From Bigelowiella natans CCMP2755 (lineage: Eukaryota > Cercozoa > Chlorarachniophyceae), in NCBI GenBank assembly GCA_000320545.1, contig ADNK01001031.1, positions 1 to 40,883 on the forward strand: 40,883 nucleotides of DNA, in the 5' to 3' direction. The translations under genes were made by a program, and so were the position numbers. The notes below the pieces were generated by a model. The model saw only the letters and a list, made by a program, of their open reading frames with translations. It ran no database searches and was not told the DNA's origin. Positions 12,245-23,132 of the stretch are shown piece by piece. Numbering within the stretch: the stretch's first letter is position 1; every line of letters starts with the position of its first letter.

Positions 12245-13715
12245 AATATATTTAATACTTTGGCACAACCGCAGATCACGATATCAGCGGCTGCTAAAGC
12301 GCGCGCAAGTCGTGGAAGACGATAGGACAAAGTGCGTGCGGAGGCGCCATGCGCATTAAACTGCTTTCATTCCCATATCCTAGGAAGATATTAAATATAA
12401 CGTATATCAATGCATTGGTAGTAGCAAATATGCGTTGTGAGTGAGCGGCATGTTATCATCGGAATATTGGCGAGGGGGTGTTATGAGATGGTTCAATGAC
12501 ATTGATGTTCCTTCCTTGTGCAGGCTATACAACGAGGACAGTCCCGCAGATTCGGGTAGTAGCTCTGACTCCATCTACACGTTTGCTTATGTCGATATGT
12601 ATGTGTGCGCTTTCGGGGGAGTAGGAGCGATGCCCGCGCACGGACGCGTGTACGCGTGTACGCGTGTACGCATGTAGGCACATTCGAAGAGAAAGGTGCT
12701 CGATGACCTCATCTTTGGCCTCTTCTTGCCTCCTTTATCACCCACACACAGTTGAGATCTGGCCATGCGTGCACTGTGTGAAGGTCTTCGATTCCCAGGA
12801 TGATTACAAAAGGTGGTGGGTGCTTGTGCGTGTGCGTGTACGTGCAGCAGCGATGATCAACCCTGTGTGCATCATCGAATCATATAATCAGCCACGTGGA
12901 CGAGTGCAAGAGGAGGGCGGAGCTCCGAGAGGAGCAGAGTAATGATGAGAGAAGATGGAGAGCTGGCCTCGACGCCTTTGTCATCTGCAACTTTCATATG
13001 TTCAGAAATATGCACCAAGTTGAAGTATAAAGCATCTCGCCCACATGACACGACTCCCTCTCTTGACCCCCCCCCCCTCCCCCCCCCACACCCATCCTTG
13101 CTTCGCCCCCATCCAGGGGAGGAAGCCGAAAAGGCCGCGGAGGAGGAGCGAGCGGCGGTGAAATACAGGTGTACTCGGTGTCCGCACGACGAGAAGCGAT
13201 ACGATAATTTGAAAGACCTCGCGGCACACCAGGCCAAGGTCATGCTGCATCATATGTATATGGTTAATTGTGTGTGTGCGCACACGTCGCTCTCCCTCTC
13301 TCTCTCTCTCTCTGTATGTGTGTGTGTGTGTGTAATTTTTGTTACATTGTGCCAATCTACCATCAGATGCACCGCGCGGAGATTGCCGAGGAGCGGGAGC
13401 GCTCGCTCAACGAGAAGCGTTATCTGGAAGAGGCGCAGCTGCGCATTGCGATCCAGGTGAATATGAATGCAAAACAAATTAAGGGGTGGACAGATCTCGG
13501 GGGCATGATGCTAATAATTTAACGTGTTTGCATGGTTATCGTGCGGGACCGATCGGGGCTTCCTTACAAGGGAAAAGGGAAAAAGCACACTACTTTTTCC
13601 ATCGCTTGATTATTGTTGTTACATATACGGAAAATAAAGAATATGATCACTATTCGCACCAATTCATCAGGAGGAGAGACGGGCTGAAGAGCAGTTTCCA
13701 GGGCTTTACACGTAG
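9961..13715 (+). CDS. C2H2-type zinc-finger protein with C-terminal coiled coil, thirteen exons
   Basis: Exons: 9961-10189, 10399-10500, 10746-10812, 11041-11121, 11267-11293, 11436-11478, 11837-11883, 12524-12555, 12752-12812, 12892-12938, 13117-13238, 13367-13456, 13671-13715. Every junction is GT/AG with matching phase, giving 330 residues. After a Pro/Ser/Gly-rich N-terminus come CxxC units: finger 1 at C97-C100-H113-H117 (perfect C-x2-C-x12-H-x3-H), finger 2 from C128/C131 with H144 and H151, finger 3 from C154/C157 with H170, a C2HC finger at C215-C218-H231-C235, and C264-C267-H283-H288. Residues about 289-322 are Glu/Arg-rich and probably a coiled coil. Likely nucleic-acid or protein binding in the nucleus; I do not recognise the subfamily. 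The start is the first ATG of the first exon found, and an upstream exon is possible. Exons 5 and 8 are 27 and 32 bases. Confidence 0.75.
10200..10300. repeat. Interrupted AGT/GTT triplet repeat
   Basis: Degenerate AGT and TTG triplets inside the first intron of the zinc-finger gene. Confidence 0.85.
10661..10724. repeat. TTC triplet repeat
   Basis: A TTC/TTG run just upstream of the acceptor of exon 3 of the zinc-finger gene, so it serves as an extended pyrimidine tract. Confidence 0.9.
11715..11791. repeat. CT then CA microsatellite
   Basis: In the sixth intron of the zinc-finger gene, upstream of the exon at 11837. Confidence 0.95.
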
Positions 13716-15046
13716 CACTTGTCGCGGCCACGTTGCATTCTAATGATGATTTACGTTACTTCTTGTATTAAAGCTCAAAACAATGAATGATCATCCATCA
13801 TTGCACCACACAGCATGCACGACACCATTTCTTGTTTCTTGAGTGAAACACGGCGGCGCGCGAAAGAATCACGTCCATGCCTGTGAATGTTCAGGAATTG
13901 GAGTCATGATGAGAATGAACCAATCGACTGCGCTTGTGGCAAGCTTCCAGCGCTCATTCGGTCATTGTTGATCATGCCACGTCTAGTGCTTTGCTGCAGA
14001 TGGACAATGATGCGACGATGTGCAAACAACGATCGACGGCGACTGAATGAATTGGAAGCGTGCTAGCGCGCAATGATGCGCGTGCTTCACGCCACACGTG
14101 CCGCCACAGACGCACCAACGCATGCACGTCTGCGCCGCCGTGTTGGCACCACACATGCATGCCCCACGTTTCATTTCCCTGCCATCGGCAGGGGCCAAAA
14201 TTGCGAAAATGCGCAAGGCTCATGATCAATGGCTCCACTGAATGAATGAACAAATGAACATGATGATGGACCACATGCATCTCCAAAATGTTGTGAGACA
14301 TTTGCAAAGTGCAAAACGCAGTGCACTGAACAAACCGCAAGACAGCTCGCTCTGTTGTGGCCTTTCAAGAACAAGAACAATGATGATGAACTTCATTTCC
14401 AAAAGCGTTGCAAGACGTTTGCAGTGTGCGAAATGCAGTGCCTCGATCGAACTGGCTTCAGTGAGGACTGCAACTAGCAAACTGGCTTCAGTGGGAACTT
14501 GACTAGCAAACTAGCAGGTGTTTTCAGGAGCTTGGGATGATCTAGCCATGTGGTTGTGAGACAAAACCGCTAGCAGCAATGTGACGATGGCGCAAGGCAT
14601 CCACTCTGAGCAGGAACTTCCTGAACGCAATGTCCACACGACGATCCACGTTTGGATCATCCGTCAAAGGAGCACCCAGCAAAACTTTGGTTTTGATGGA
14701 GTCTGGAGCCTCAAAGAATGAAGAACAGGCAGGAGAGGCTGGGCCCAGAGCTGCTCTCATGCGCGAGAACAGTTTGTTTCTCGCAGCATTCAAGTGAGTG
14801 CAATGATGGATGATTTCCATGACGGGCCAATTCCATGACGGCCTTTCCGGTCTTTCCTTGCATATTGCAGGGCATTTCTGTAGAATATTTATCGAAATAC
14901 CCTTTCACATACAAGCAACGGCGTGATGTCGTTACATCATAAACCGCCTTTATTTTGGTCTGATTTCACTCGTAAAAGCCCCCTTCCAAACTCCGGTCTG
15001 CGCTGGGACGTTGAATGGCCGTACACCTCCTCCTCCTCTGCAAACG
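13716..15046. other. Spacer with diverged repeat copies
   Basis: This lies between the zinc-finger gene and uL13m. It contains two related segments of about 50 bases at 14280-14330 and 14393-14443 that share the pattern TTTGCA..GTGC.AAA.GCAGTGC. Similar pieces recur near 39.4 kb. A minus-strand open frame at 14542-14820 is treated separately. Otherwise I see no gene. Confidence 0.45.
14542..14820 (-). pseudogene. Possible remnant of a coding element (uncertain)
   Basis: A 92-codon open frame with protein-like composition, including LNAARNKLFSRMRAALG and a Lys/Leu/Asp-rich middle. Unlike most open frames nearby it is not low-complexity, yet it has no conserved partner exon, and it sits in repeat-like DNA next to the duplicated segments at 14.3 kb. 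It could be the decayed end of a retroelement polyprotein or chance. I cannot name a family. Confidence 0.18.
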
Positions 15047-15694
15047 ATGAGCCACAAGCTAAGATCTGTCGTGCCGAGGGCAAAGAGGATTAGGGATCGC
15101 ATCCACAGCCGTATTCCACGAGCCTGGCACCTTTTTAATGCGGACAAGAAAACTGTAGGGCGTTTGGCTGGCGCGGTTGCTCACCTGCTTCAAGGAAAGC
15201 ACAAGCCTGTGTACACGGGGTCGAGGGACGTTGGCGATTTCGTCGTCATCGTCAACGCCGAGCACGTGGAATTCAAGGGCAAGAGCAAATGGAAGAAGAA
15301 GGTTTATCGCCACCACACTGGCTACCCTGGCGGGCTGAAAGAGTACCCCGCCAAGCTCATCAGGGCCACCAAACCTGAGCGCATTCTGGAGCGAGCTGTA
15401 GCAGGGATGCTACCGAAGACACAGCTCCGCAAGAAGCAGATGTCCAGGCTAAAAGTATACGCGGGTGACATCCACCCGCACGATCGCCAAATCCAGCAGA
15501 TCCCGGAAGAGGATTTCCACCAGGAAGATTTCATGTCTCATATGCAGGCCACAGTGGTCGACACGTACTGGGAGAACTTCCCTAACTTTGATGAGCTGTT
15601 GTACAAAAATGATGAGGATTCCCCCGAGGGACCACAATATCAGCAAGCGGACCTCGAGGACGCTGAGGAGATTATCACAGGGAAGAATAAATAG
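15047..15694 (+). CDS. MRPL13: Mitochondrial large-subunit ribosomal protein uL13m, single exon
   Basis: A 215-residue member of the bacterial/organellar uL13 (RplM) family, a structural protein of the large ribosomal subunit. Visible family sequence: RAWHLFNADKKTVGRLA at about 25-41, LLQGKHKPVYTGSRDVGDFV, VVIVNAEHVEF, KVYRHHTGYPGGLKEY, and ERAVAGMLPKTQLRKKQMSRLKVY. Similarity is to bacterial and mitochondrial L13, not to cytosolic L13a. The first about 24 residues are Arg/Lys-rich and could form an amphipathic import helix, so mitochondria are more likely than plastid. After the core there is an acidic C-terminal extension of some 60 residues absent from bacterial L13. The start is the first in-frame ATG (15047), which leaves the basic N-terminus intact. 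The gene has no intron. Confidence 0.93.
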   Translation: MSHKLRSVVPRAKRIRDRIHSRIPRAWHLFNADKKTVGRLAGAVAHLLQGKHKPVYTGSRDVGDFVVIVNAEHVEFKGKSKWKKKVYRHHTGYPGGLKEYPAKLIRATKPERILERAVAGMLPKTQLRKKQMSRLKVYAGDIHPHDRQIQQIPEEDFHQEDFMSHMQATVVDTYWENFPNFDELLYKNDEDSPEGPQYQQADLEDAEEIITGKNK

Positions 15695-15948
15695 AGTAGT
15701 TGAAGGGCCAGTGCTGGCCTTCTGTGTCGATTGCCTTTACCTTTTTCCTCCACAGAAAAACGGTACAGCATGGTGTGCTCCCCAACTACTAAGTTCCACC
15801 AATTCATTACATGTTCCCTTGCAATCGATGTTGCTGTTTATCTATCGCACGTCTATGACATATGGCCACGTGAAAATAAATTTAATCATGCTATGCGTTG
15901 TAAATCCGCTTTAAGCTCCTTCTAAAAGTTACGCATTCAGCTATTCTT

Positions 15949-15997
<49 letters not shown>

Positions 15998-16558
15998 AAT
16001 ACAAATAGTAATTTGCCAAGCAGCTTTGCTGTGCAGAAGGTATACAGGTACGACATTATCAAGACTTTGTACTAATACGTAACTAGGTAAGCGTGGCAAT
16101 GCTAGAATGCATCCAATGATGGGCTGACTCATATCGTGTCACTAAGTCGCTAGCTAGCACAATCTACTACTGTATGCAATACATGTATCGTTGCCTTCCA
16201 AATCTAACGCTTGCATCTCGTCTAGACATGCACACTAGCACAGATGCGCGCGCGCGTGCATTGTTGTGTACGCGTGCTAGCTGTGCATGGCATGCGATGC
16301 GATGTGAACGCTGCGGATGTCGACGTTGCGCACTGCGATGCTAGCTAGTAGATCAATGACCATTGATCGGACTTTGTACTGGTGCAAATACAGAAGTCAC
16401 TTCGCAAACGAGTCGATCACTTGAAAGATCGCACGGCGCAACAAGCAGCTCAGCCACGGTATCTCTAGATCTGCCTTATGATGTCGATTCTGCTCATTCT
16501 TCTTTGTCCTTTGATCGCCGTAGAGTGGAACAATATCGGAAGTAAACTATTCCTAGTA
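15695..16558. other. Convergent spacer between uL13m and the PhoD-like gene
   Basis: Contains a TA microsatellite at about 15952-15993 followed by DNA rich in GCATGC- and GCTAGC-type palindromes, like the other convergent spacer at 3.6-4.5 kb. No gene is recognised. The true 3' end of the phosphatase gene could extend into this region. Confidence 0.5.
15952..15993. repeat. TA microsatellite
   Basis: Pure TA run in the 3' flank of uL13m. Similar runs lie at about 12214-12246, 19000-19020 and 21301-21332. Confidence 0.95.
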
Positions 16559-17213
16559 TTAAGATGTTGTCATATTAGTACGCACGACTACGCACGATGC
16601 ACATCTCTCAAAATTTCGATACAAACACACACACACACACACACACACACATCGTACTGCTTTCCTTTTTGGGTGTACGAGGTTGATGATACCCGCAACG
16701 AGCAAGACCACAGCGCCCACCAAAGCAACCACAACAACAAACGTCGCCAGGTCCATCCCCAGCCTGCGATTTGCGATGACGTTCCAGCGTGAGGAATTCG
16801 TGGTAATAATAATTATTACTATCATAATTAAAAATATTATGATACTGCTGCGTAATATCTGCATCGAGAGTATTCGTCTTCATTCACGTGCTAATTAGCT
16901 TCACATTTTGGAAAAGAAAGGTGAACATCTCCTGGTCGATAAGGCCCTGCGGATACGCCGCTGGGGTCATCGAGTGACCGGGCATGATATCATCGTTGCA
17001 GTGGTAGTTGACGATTCTTCAGACCTTCGTTGGCGATGCAAGGCTAGCCAGTCAGTTTCTGACACACTTGAGCAAGTCGTCGAGGAAAGAACCTAGGAAT
17101 GTTTTCCAGATGAGTGGGCGGTCGATTCCTCTTTCTCGGAAAGCTCGCAGGCGGACGCGAATCCATTGCATAGAGTTCAGGTGTATTGCGTCGATATAGG
17201 TATGATGAAAAGG

Positions 17214-17257
<44 letters not shown>

Positions 17258-18549
17258 CCTCCCTTCCCCCCCTCCCCCAAAACAGCCGAATTTGGGATGC
17301 GCCCCGCCGACGAAAATACTGATGTTTTTAGTCCCGCGACACTGGCAAATAGCCGCGTTGCGGAAGCTGAAATCGTCGGCCGGTGAAATTTATTTCCCGC
17401 AATGCTTTGCTGCTCCGCTTGGAGAGGAAACGATAGTGATGGTAGTACCACTGAGGCGTTTTGATCATAAACTCGGAGCGACACACTTGCGAGGTGCTCG
17501 CCACAGGAACTTGATGACGCGAGAGCACGCAGCGACTGAAGGACGTGGTTTTGCGTTTGGTTGAGACATCGTTGCAATGATACATCGTGGAAACAGGGAT
17601 ATGCATTGCATCGTGTGCACTTGCTAAGTACAGTCTTGTTGTTTTTGAGAACGAGCAAGCTACGTATACACATAGATACACTTTTTTATAAAGCAATATC
17701 TACAATATCTGTCACCGTTTCAGCGTCGTCGTCGTCGTCGTCACCACCCCCTTCTTCATTCGCATCACCACTCTCCTCCCGGCCGTCACCACCCTTCGGC
17801 CAGTAGAATTCCATCGCTCCAAAATTGAGCCCCGTAGAGAAATTATCCTTGCAGCACATCATACCATCCCACAGCCCACACATTCATACGTCATGTGTGG
17901 AAGATTCCATACGCACACACACACACCCGGGGGGGGGGGGGGGGTTGTAATAATACCGTGGCGTTGGGACGGTGAGAATGAAAACGCTTGATCACCTGAC
18001 CGATTGCCCATCCTTGACGATTACAAGTAACAAGCGTCAGAAGAAGAAGAAGAAATAGAAGGAGAACAGGATATTGATTAAGACAAAGAATGAGCCGAGA
18101 AACAGTGCGAAGGCAACCCAACGCAAGCAGGAGCGCAGCTATCTCGACGGTCACGACTTGCCAACAACAGCAGCAGCAGCAGCAACAACAACAACAACTA
18201 GCAGAAAAAGAAGAAGAAGGAGGTCAATTCACCTATAAACGGAGTCTTGCGCGCGAAGTGAGTCATTCCGCTGCTTGTCACCTGCCAATGAACAGGTCAC
18301 CACGGGATCTCATTATAAAAATAGCACAACAACAACCGCAACAACGACGACGCCGCGGTGATAGTAGCAGTAGTATTAGTAGCAGCAGTAGTAGTTTTAT
18401 CCTGAGAAAAATGCACCTAAGAAACTACACGAACCTACTACCTCGACTACGTCCTGTGGCGATGTTCCTGAGAGGCGGAGAAACCCATCATTTCCACCGA
18501 ACAGCAGAGGCAGCAGCACAAGGAGAGGAATCAGCGTCACGACGGCGCC

Positions 18550-18591
<42 letters not shown>

Positions 18592-19535
18592 CAGAGAGGG
18601 GGAGAGAGAGAGAGATAAAGCCCTTGTGATGTGTGTGTGCTCTCATATGGCCATCGTTTGTCCAGAAACTCAACCCCCTCCAACCCCCCCTTTAATTTGT
18701 TCTCGGCGCGTGTTGCATGAAGATAGAGACGTTATGAAGCAGGGGAGGGGTGGTGGAGAAGAAGAAGCTAGCACGTGCATCATATATGACGAGGGATGTA
18801 AACTCTCAAGCATGCTAATACACAGTATATATGCGAGAGAGCCACCGAAGAAAGGGCAGGAGCAGCATATTCACGACCTGCAATAAGTTCCGCAAAGTGC
18901 ACGTCTCCGGATATGAACACCACGCCTGTTGTGCAAATACATGATGGGAGGGAGGGTCTTATGAGACAATGCCATTTAATCACCGTCGCTCGTGTATATA
19001 TATATATATATATATATATAAATACATTAAAAATACATATATCTCACATCCTATGGAATCGTCCAGCCCGATTCCTCCCCCCCCCCCCCCCCCCAAAACA
19101 AGTCTCTTGATTCACCACAAACAACTTATCTAACATCCCACATGTCACAACACACACCTACACACCTATACACACACATACACACACTCTGTTTTACCTT
19201 TTGGCTTGCTTTGCTGCAGAAGCGTAGCAAGCCGTTTCCTGAGGGGAGGAGAAGGGGGAGGAGAAAGAGGAGGAAGAGGAGGAGGAGGAGGAGCATACGC
19301 ACAGCACAAGAGGGATGGCGATTGGATGGAGATGCGTAAGCTAGCATTTGGGGCCGCAATGACCGCCATTTTCTTCTTCCCGAACGAGCGGTGAATCGTT
19401 GGAAATGATGATGGTGATGATGATGATGACGACGACGACGATGGTGGTGGTGGTGGTGATGATGATGATGATGGTTGCTACCTAGCTGATGGGAAGTGCC
19501 CCCATGACTCGACGAAAGGATTTGAAGTCCAAACC

Positions 19536-19567
<32 letters not shown>

Positions 19568-20501
19568 GTGGTGGTGGCGATTATGAATGATGCAGCGACT
19601 TGCCTGGATACTGGACACGATGATATGGAAGGACGCCTACCAGATATGAAATGATGACGATAATGATGCACGATGATGATAAGAACGAGAATATAAAGCA
19701 AAGCTGTCCGTCATAAAGCAACATCGATCTATGGGTGCGAACAAAAGGAATGGCTTGAATGAGCTGGACCTTTAGTCTCAAACACATTGCTATCATCATT
19801 CATCATATTGCTAGCATAAACTTCCTCCCCCAAACACCCTACATCGGAATGTTCCAGCTGGTTCTCAAGCCAGCGCCATTGCTCCTCCCCAAGAATATCT
19901 TTGCCTTCCTAGGGGGGGGGGGCGGATAAAATTAGCTGCCTGGGGTCGGTAGGAGTCACTCGCGCATGCTGTTATTGCAGCAATACAAGTCGGTGACTGT
20001 TGCGTCTCATCATCGGCGTCACAGGCAGCAGGACGTGTATATTCGCCTTCTTGGAATATATCGACGTCATTGGTGTGCACATCTTGCGGCGTCTCCCCCT
20101 CTTCCTCCTCCTCCTCCTCCTCCATTGCCTTCGAGTTCCGCTCACCTGGGGGATCGCTCCGAAGACCTTGGCGAAAACCGCACTGCCGCTCGCGGAGAGT
20201 AGGCGGAGAAGCGTGTTGATCGGGCCGAACCTGGAAGGCATCAAGCATAGCGCGTATGGGCCCATGCATGCATGTTGTCGGAGACGCGATGTTCGCGATG
20301 ACATGGTTGAATCGCCGACCGCTGCGGCAATGGAAAATGGGAAAATACGCATCCGTGCAAGCGGTAGAGCGAGAGGTATACACCGAGAGACTCGGTCTTC
20401 ATACAATCAAGGTGCAAACGTATTCGCAAATGATTACACATACCAACGCACACAACACACGCACACACAACACACGTACACACACACACACACGCATACA
20501 C

Positions 20502-20543
<42 letters not shown>

Positions 20544-20739
20544 GCACGCCACACAAAAATGTCATCACGTACAGTGGAAAGCGGAAGGGTAGGCGCAGAA
20601 TCCATGATGGGAGAGTAAAAGCAAATCTGGGAGGGAGGGAGGAGGGGGGGGAGAAGAGTAACCGCATTCCGCAAATGAGAAATGCGACTCTATTAAAGAC
20701 GCTTCCTAGTCGTGCTGTCGATCTGCGTTCTATCTCGCT

Positions 20740-20775
<36 letters not shown>

Positions 20776-21297
20776 AATTACTATCGTTATGATCTCTATC
20801 ACCACCACCAGAAGGGTTGATGGTACAAACAAAACCATCATAAAATCAATCGCGTGAATCTCCTCCTCTTACTTACTCGTCTCTGTGCGTCCTGGTGTCT
20901 AGCAAGATGATCTTCACCTGCTTGCGTGTGTGAGTGTGGTGAGGGCTTGTTTGCTATACGCTCGTTCACTCTCCCCAGATCAGGACGATGTACAGTTGCA
21001 GGATTTTCAGCAAGAAGGGAGGGGCACATGACACGATATTTTTCTCAAACACGATATTTCCTACTAGCACGGGATGGCATTGGTGATGACGAGGACAATG
21101 GCGCGACGATGATGACGACGACGATGATGATGATGATAATGATGATGATCACGTGGGAGAGATGATAGTTGTGTTGTATGGATGGTAGAAGGCTGAAAAA
21201 TGGCGTTGATATATCGTGCGACCCTTTTGCTAGGGTGCTTTCCGTATGTATGTGCAGAGTAAAGCCCATCACGATGGCTGTCGAATACAAAATATAG

Positions 21298-21337
<40 letters not shown>

Positions 21338-21462
21338 TTATGCTATATTCTTTTATTTAGTGATGAGAAGGATGATGATGATGAAGGTTGTGACTATTAT
21401 TTGGGATCACTAGCGATTTCAACGTTATGCTAAAACAGAGTCGAGCGACGAGCCTTGACATC

Positions 21463-21494
<32 letters not shown>

Positions 21495-22062
21495 GTGTAA
21501 TCCTATCAGCAACCACCTGTCATTGCCCCCCCCCCTGCTCTCTCTCTCCTGCCGGAGAAAGTCATTCGCGTTCTCGATGAATTTCACAAAGGCCTGAAGG
21601 GGGAGGGGGAGGGGGGGGGGGGGGAGGAAGCTTCTTCGTTAATCGGAGAACTCGGCCAGGAAAGCCATCATCGCAACGTGGAAGGCGCTCTCTAGTGAGC
21701 GTGCAATGTATAGCCGTCCGCAGCCGGGTTCAAACCCCTCATCAGCTTTCGATCGTGACACCACTACTACCACGAGAATAACCACCTTCATGCGCTCCTC
21801 CCGGTCGGGCACATCCTGATAATAGCACACATTCTCATTTTATATGTCATCGCCATTGCCCGCCATCATCATCATCATCATCATCATTATCATCATTATC
21901 ACTATCATCATCGTCATCACCAACGTTCCCACCAAGCAACACCGCCACTACCACACCTTTCCGCCATCATTCACTCCGTAATCATGGTCGTCAATGGCCG
22001 CAATAATGGGGATTCTGATCATGAAGATTGTGAAAGAACATTTATGTATCGATTGCTATCTA

Positions 22063-22103
<41 letters not shown>

Positions 22104-22507
22104 TGTAGGTGAAAGCTCTACCCATATTGTTTACTTACTAATGTTTGATGAATTTAGCAGCAGCAGCAGTACCACCACCACCACCACCACCACCACCACT
22201 TACTACTTCTTCTCAAGGAATTTCTGGTAGTCTTCGTGGGCGTTCTGGATAGCGATAGCTTCGTGGAGCGCCTCCACATTGGATCTGTCAAACATGGAAG
22301 ATGTGAGAACAATGGGGATGGTGAGTGCTAGCATATGTATATGTGTGTGTATATATGTTATATAAAGAAGTATAAGTTTCGATTAGTAGCGTCGGCATCT
22401 CTACTGTTCTCCTCCTCCTCCTCCTCCTCCTCCTCCTCCTCCTCCTCCTACTCCTCCTCCTCCTACTCCTCCTTCTACTCCTCCTCCTCCTTGTCGTAAC
22501 ACATAGT

Positions 22508-22547
<40 letters not shown>

Positions 22548-23132
22548 CGCGAGTGTAGACGGCGTCCCCCGTCCACATGAAAAGGTCCGGCTGGTCAATT
22601 TGACAAATGTAACAGAAAGCATGCGATCATACGCGCGCGCGTGTGGGCACGCACGTGTGCGTGTGTGTGCATTTATACCATCATCGTCATCAGCATCACC
22701 ACCATCATCATCATCATCATCGTCGTCGTCGTCACCCTCCCCCCCTTACGTGCACACACCTGCATGTCCGCAATGACTTCCCACAGAGGCTGCGGCCTTT
22801 CATACCAAGCCAATTAACATGATGAGATAATAGCAGATAGTCACATTGTCACCGATGATCAATAACAAAGCACGTAACGCAAGAGAGCAGCATCATTACC
22901 TTCGAGGTTTATTGCAGGAGCCGAAAGCGACTAATCTCAGTGCCTCCCCTGAAGCTCTCCCATCACTCTCCTTTCCTTGTACAGACGAATAGTCGACGTC
23001 GATAGTCGATGCCTTCACCTGTGATTGGGAGGGGGCAGATGAGAGGGCCGAGCTGCTCTTTGTTAAATGATTGTATCTTGCCGTGTCCCCCTCCATCGCA
23101 ATTCGTGAATTAAAAAAAACCGCATTAAACAT
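16559..23132 (-). CDS. PhoD-like metallophosphatase with C-terminal membrane segment, more than twenty exons
   Basis: Likely a calcium/iron-type PhoD-family phosphomono- or diesterase. Exons on the minus strand with agreeing GT/AG and phase: 23132-22900, 22796-22760, 22590-22547, 22284-22207, 22014-21957, 21815-21786, then an unresolved part, 20917-20877, 20230-20146, 19908-19843, 19769-19743 (weak), 19534-19482, 19238-19198, 18925-18878, 18467-18442, 18281-18233, 18012-17996, 17847-17704, 17535-17320, 17216-17068, 17016-16888, 16763 onward. Motifs in order: VAFGSCN, PDLFMWTGDAVY, IDDHDYGVNDGGK, VKIILLDTRTHRDE, DILGEEQWRWLE, NPFVESWGHFP, VVFISGDVHFAEL, VTSSGMTH, LNFGAMEFYW. These are the PhoD metal-binding and core motifs. 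Beyond the core are an acidic linker, about 150 residues I do not recognise and a hydrophobic segment (from LATFVVVV) followed by HPKRK. A candidate missing exon starts at 21593. No signal peptide is seen; one may lie in an upstream exon. Confidence 0.85.
17216..17252. repeat. CT microsatellite at an exon border
   Basis: Read on the minus strand this GA run ends exactly at the acceptor chosen for the phosphatase exon 17216-17068, so the AG used is ambiguous by repeat units. Confidence 0.9.
18550..18616. repeat. GA microsatellite
   Basis: GA run with interruptions inside a phosphatase intron. Confidence 0.95.
19404..19577. repeat. GAT/GGT triplet repeats flanking an exon
   Basis: GATGATGGT-type runs on both sides of phosphatase exon 19534-19482; the exon is sandwiched between them. 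Confidence 0.9.
20455..20541. repeat. CA then GA microsatellite
   Basis: Intronic to the phosphatase gene. An ATC triplet run follows at about 20740-20775. Confidence 0.95.
21110..21152. repeat. GAT/GAC triplet repeat
   Basis: Intronic to the phosphatase gene. Similar triplet runs occur at about 21459-21494 and 21862-21920. Confidence 0.9.
22070..22200. repeat. CA run and CAC triplet run
   Basis: CA run at about 22070-22102 and an AGC/ACC run at about 22158-22198 that stops immediately before the donor of phosphatase exon 22284-22207. Confidence 0.9.
22409..22545. repeat. CTC triplet run and GT microsatellite
   Basis: CTC/CTA run at about 22409-22492, then a GT run at about 22513-22544. 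On the minus strand the latter begins at the fourth intron base after phosphatase exon 22590-22547. Confidence 0.92.

Noticed and set aside
20000-20857. A 285-codon plus-strand open frame
   Set aside because: It crosses CA, GA and ATC microsatellites and lies antisense to phosphatase exons 20230-20146 that carry splice sites and fit the frame.
21639-21735. SAFHVAMMAFLAEF as an exon of the phosphatase gene
   Set aside because: It has an acceptor-like AG but no donor in a phase that joins to the next exon; the block starting at 21593 joins exon 21815-21786 directly in frame.
22070-22102. Regular repeats considered as a CRISPR array
   Set aside because: These are pure dinucleotide or triplet microsatellites in eukaryotic DNA, with no spacers.
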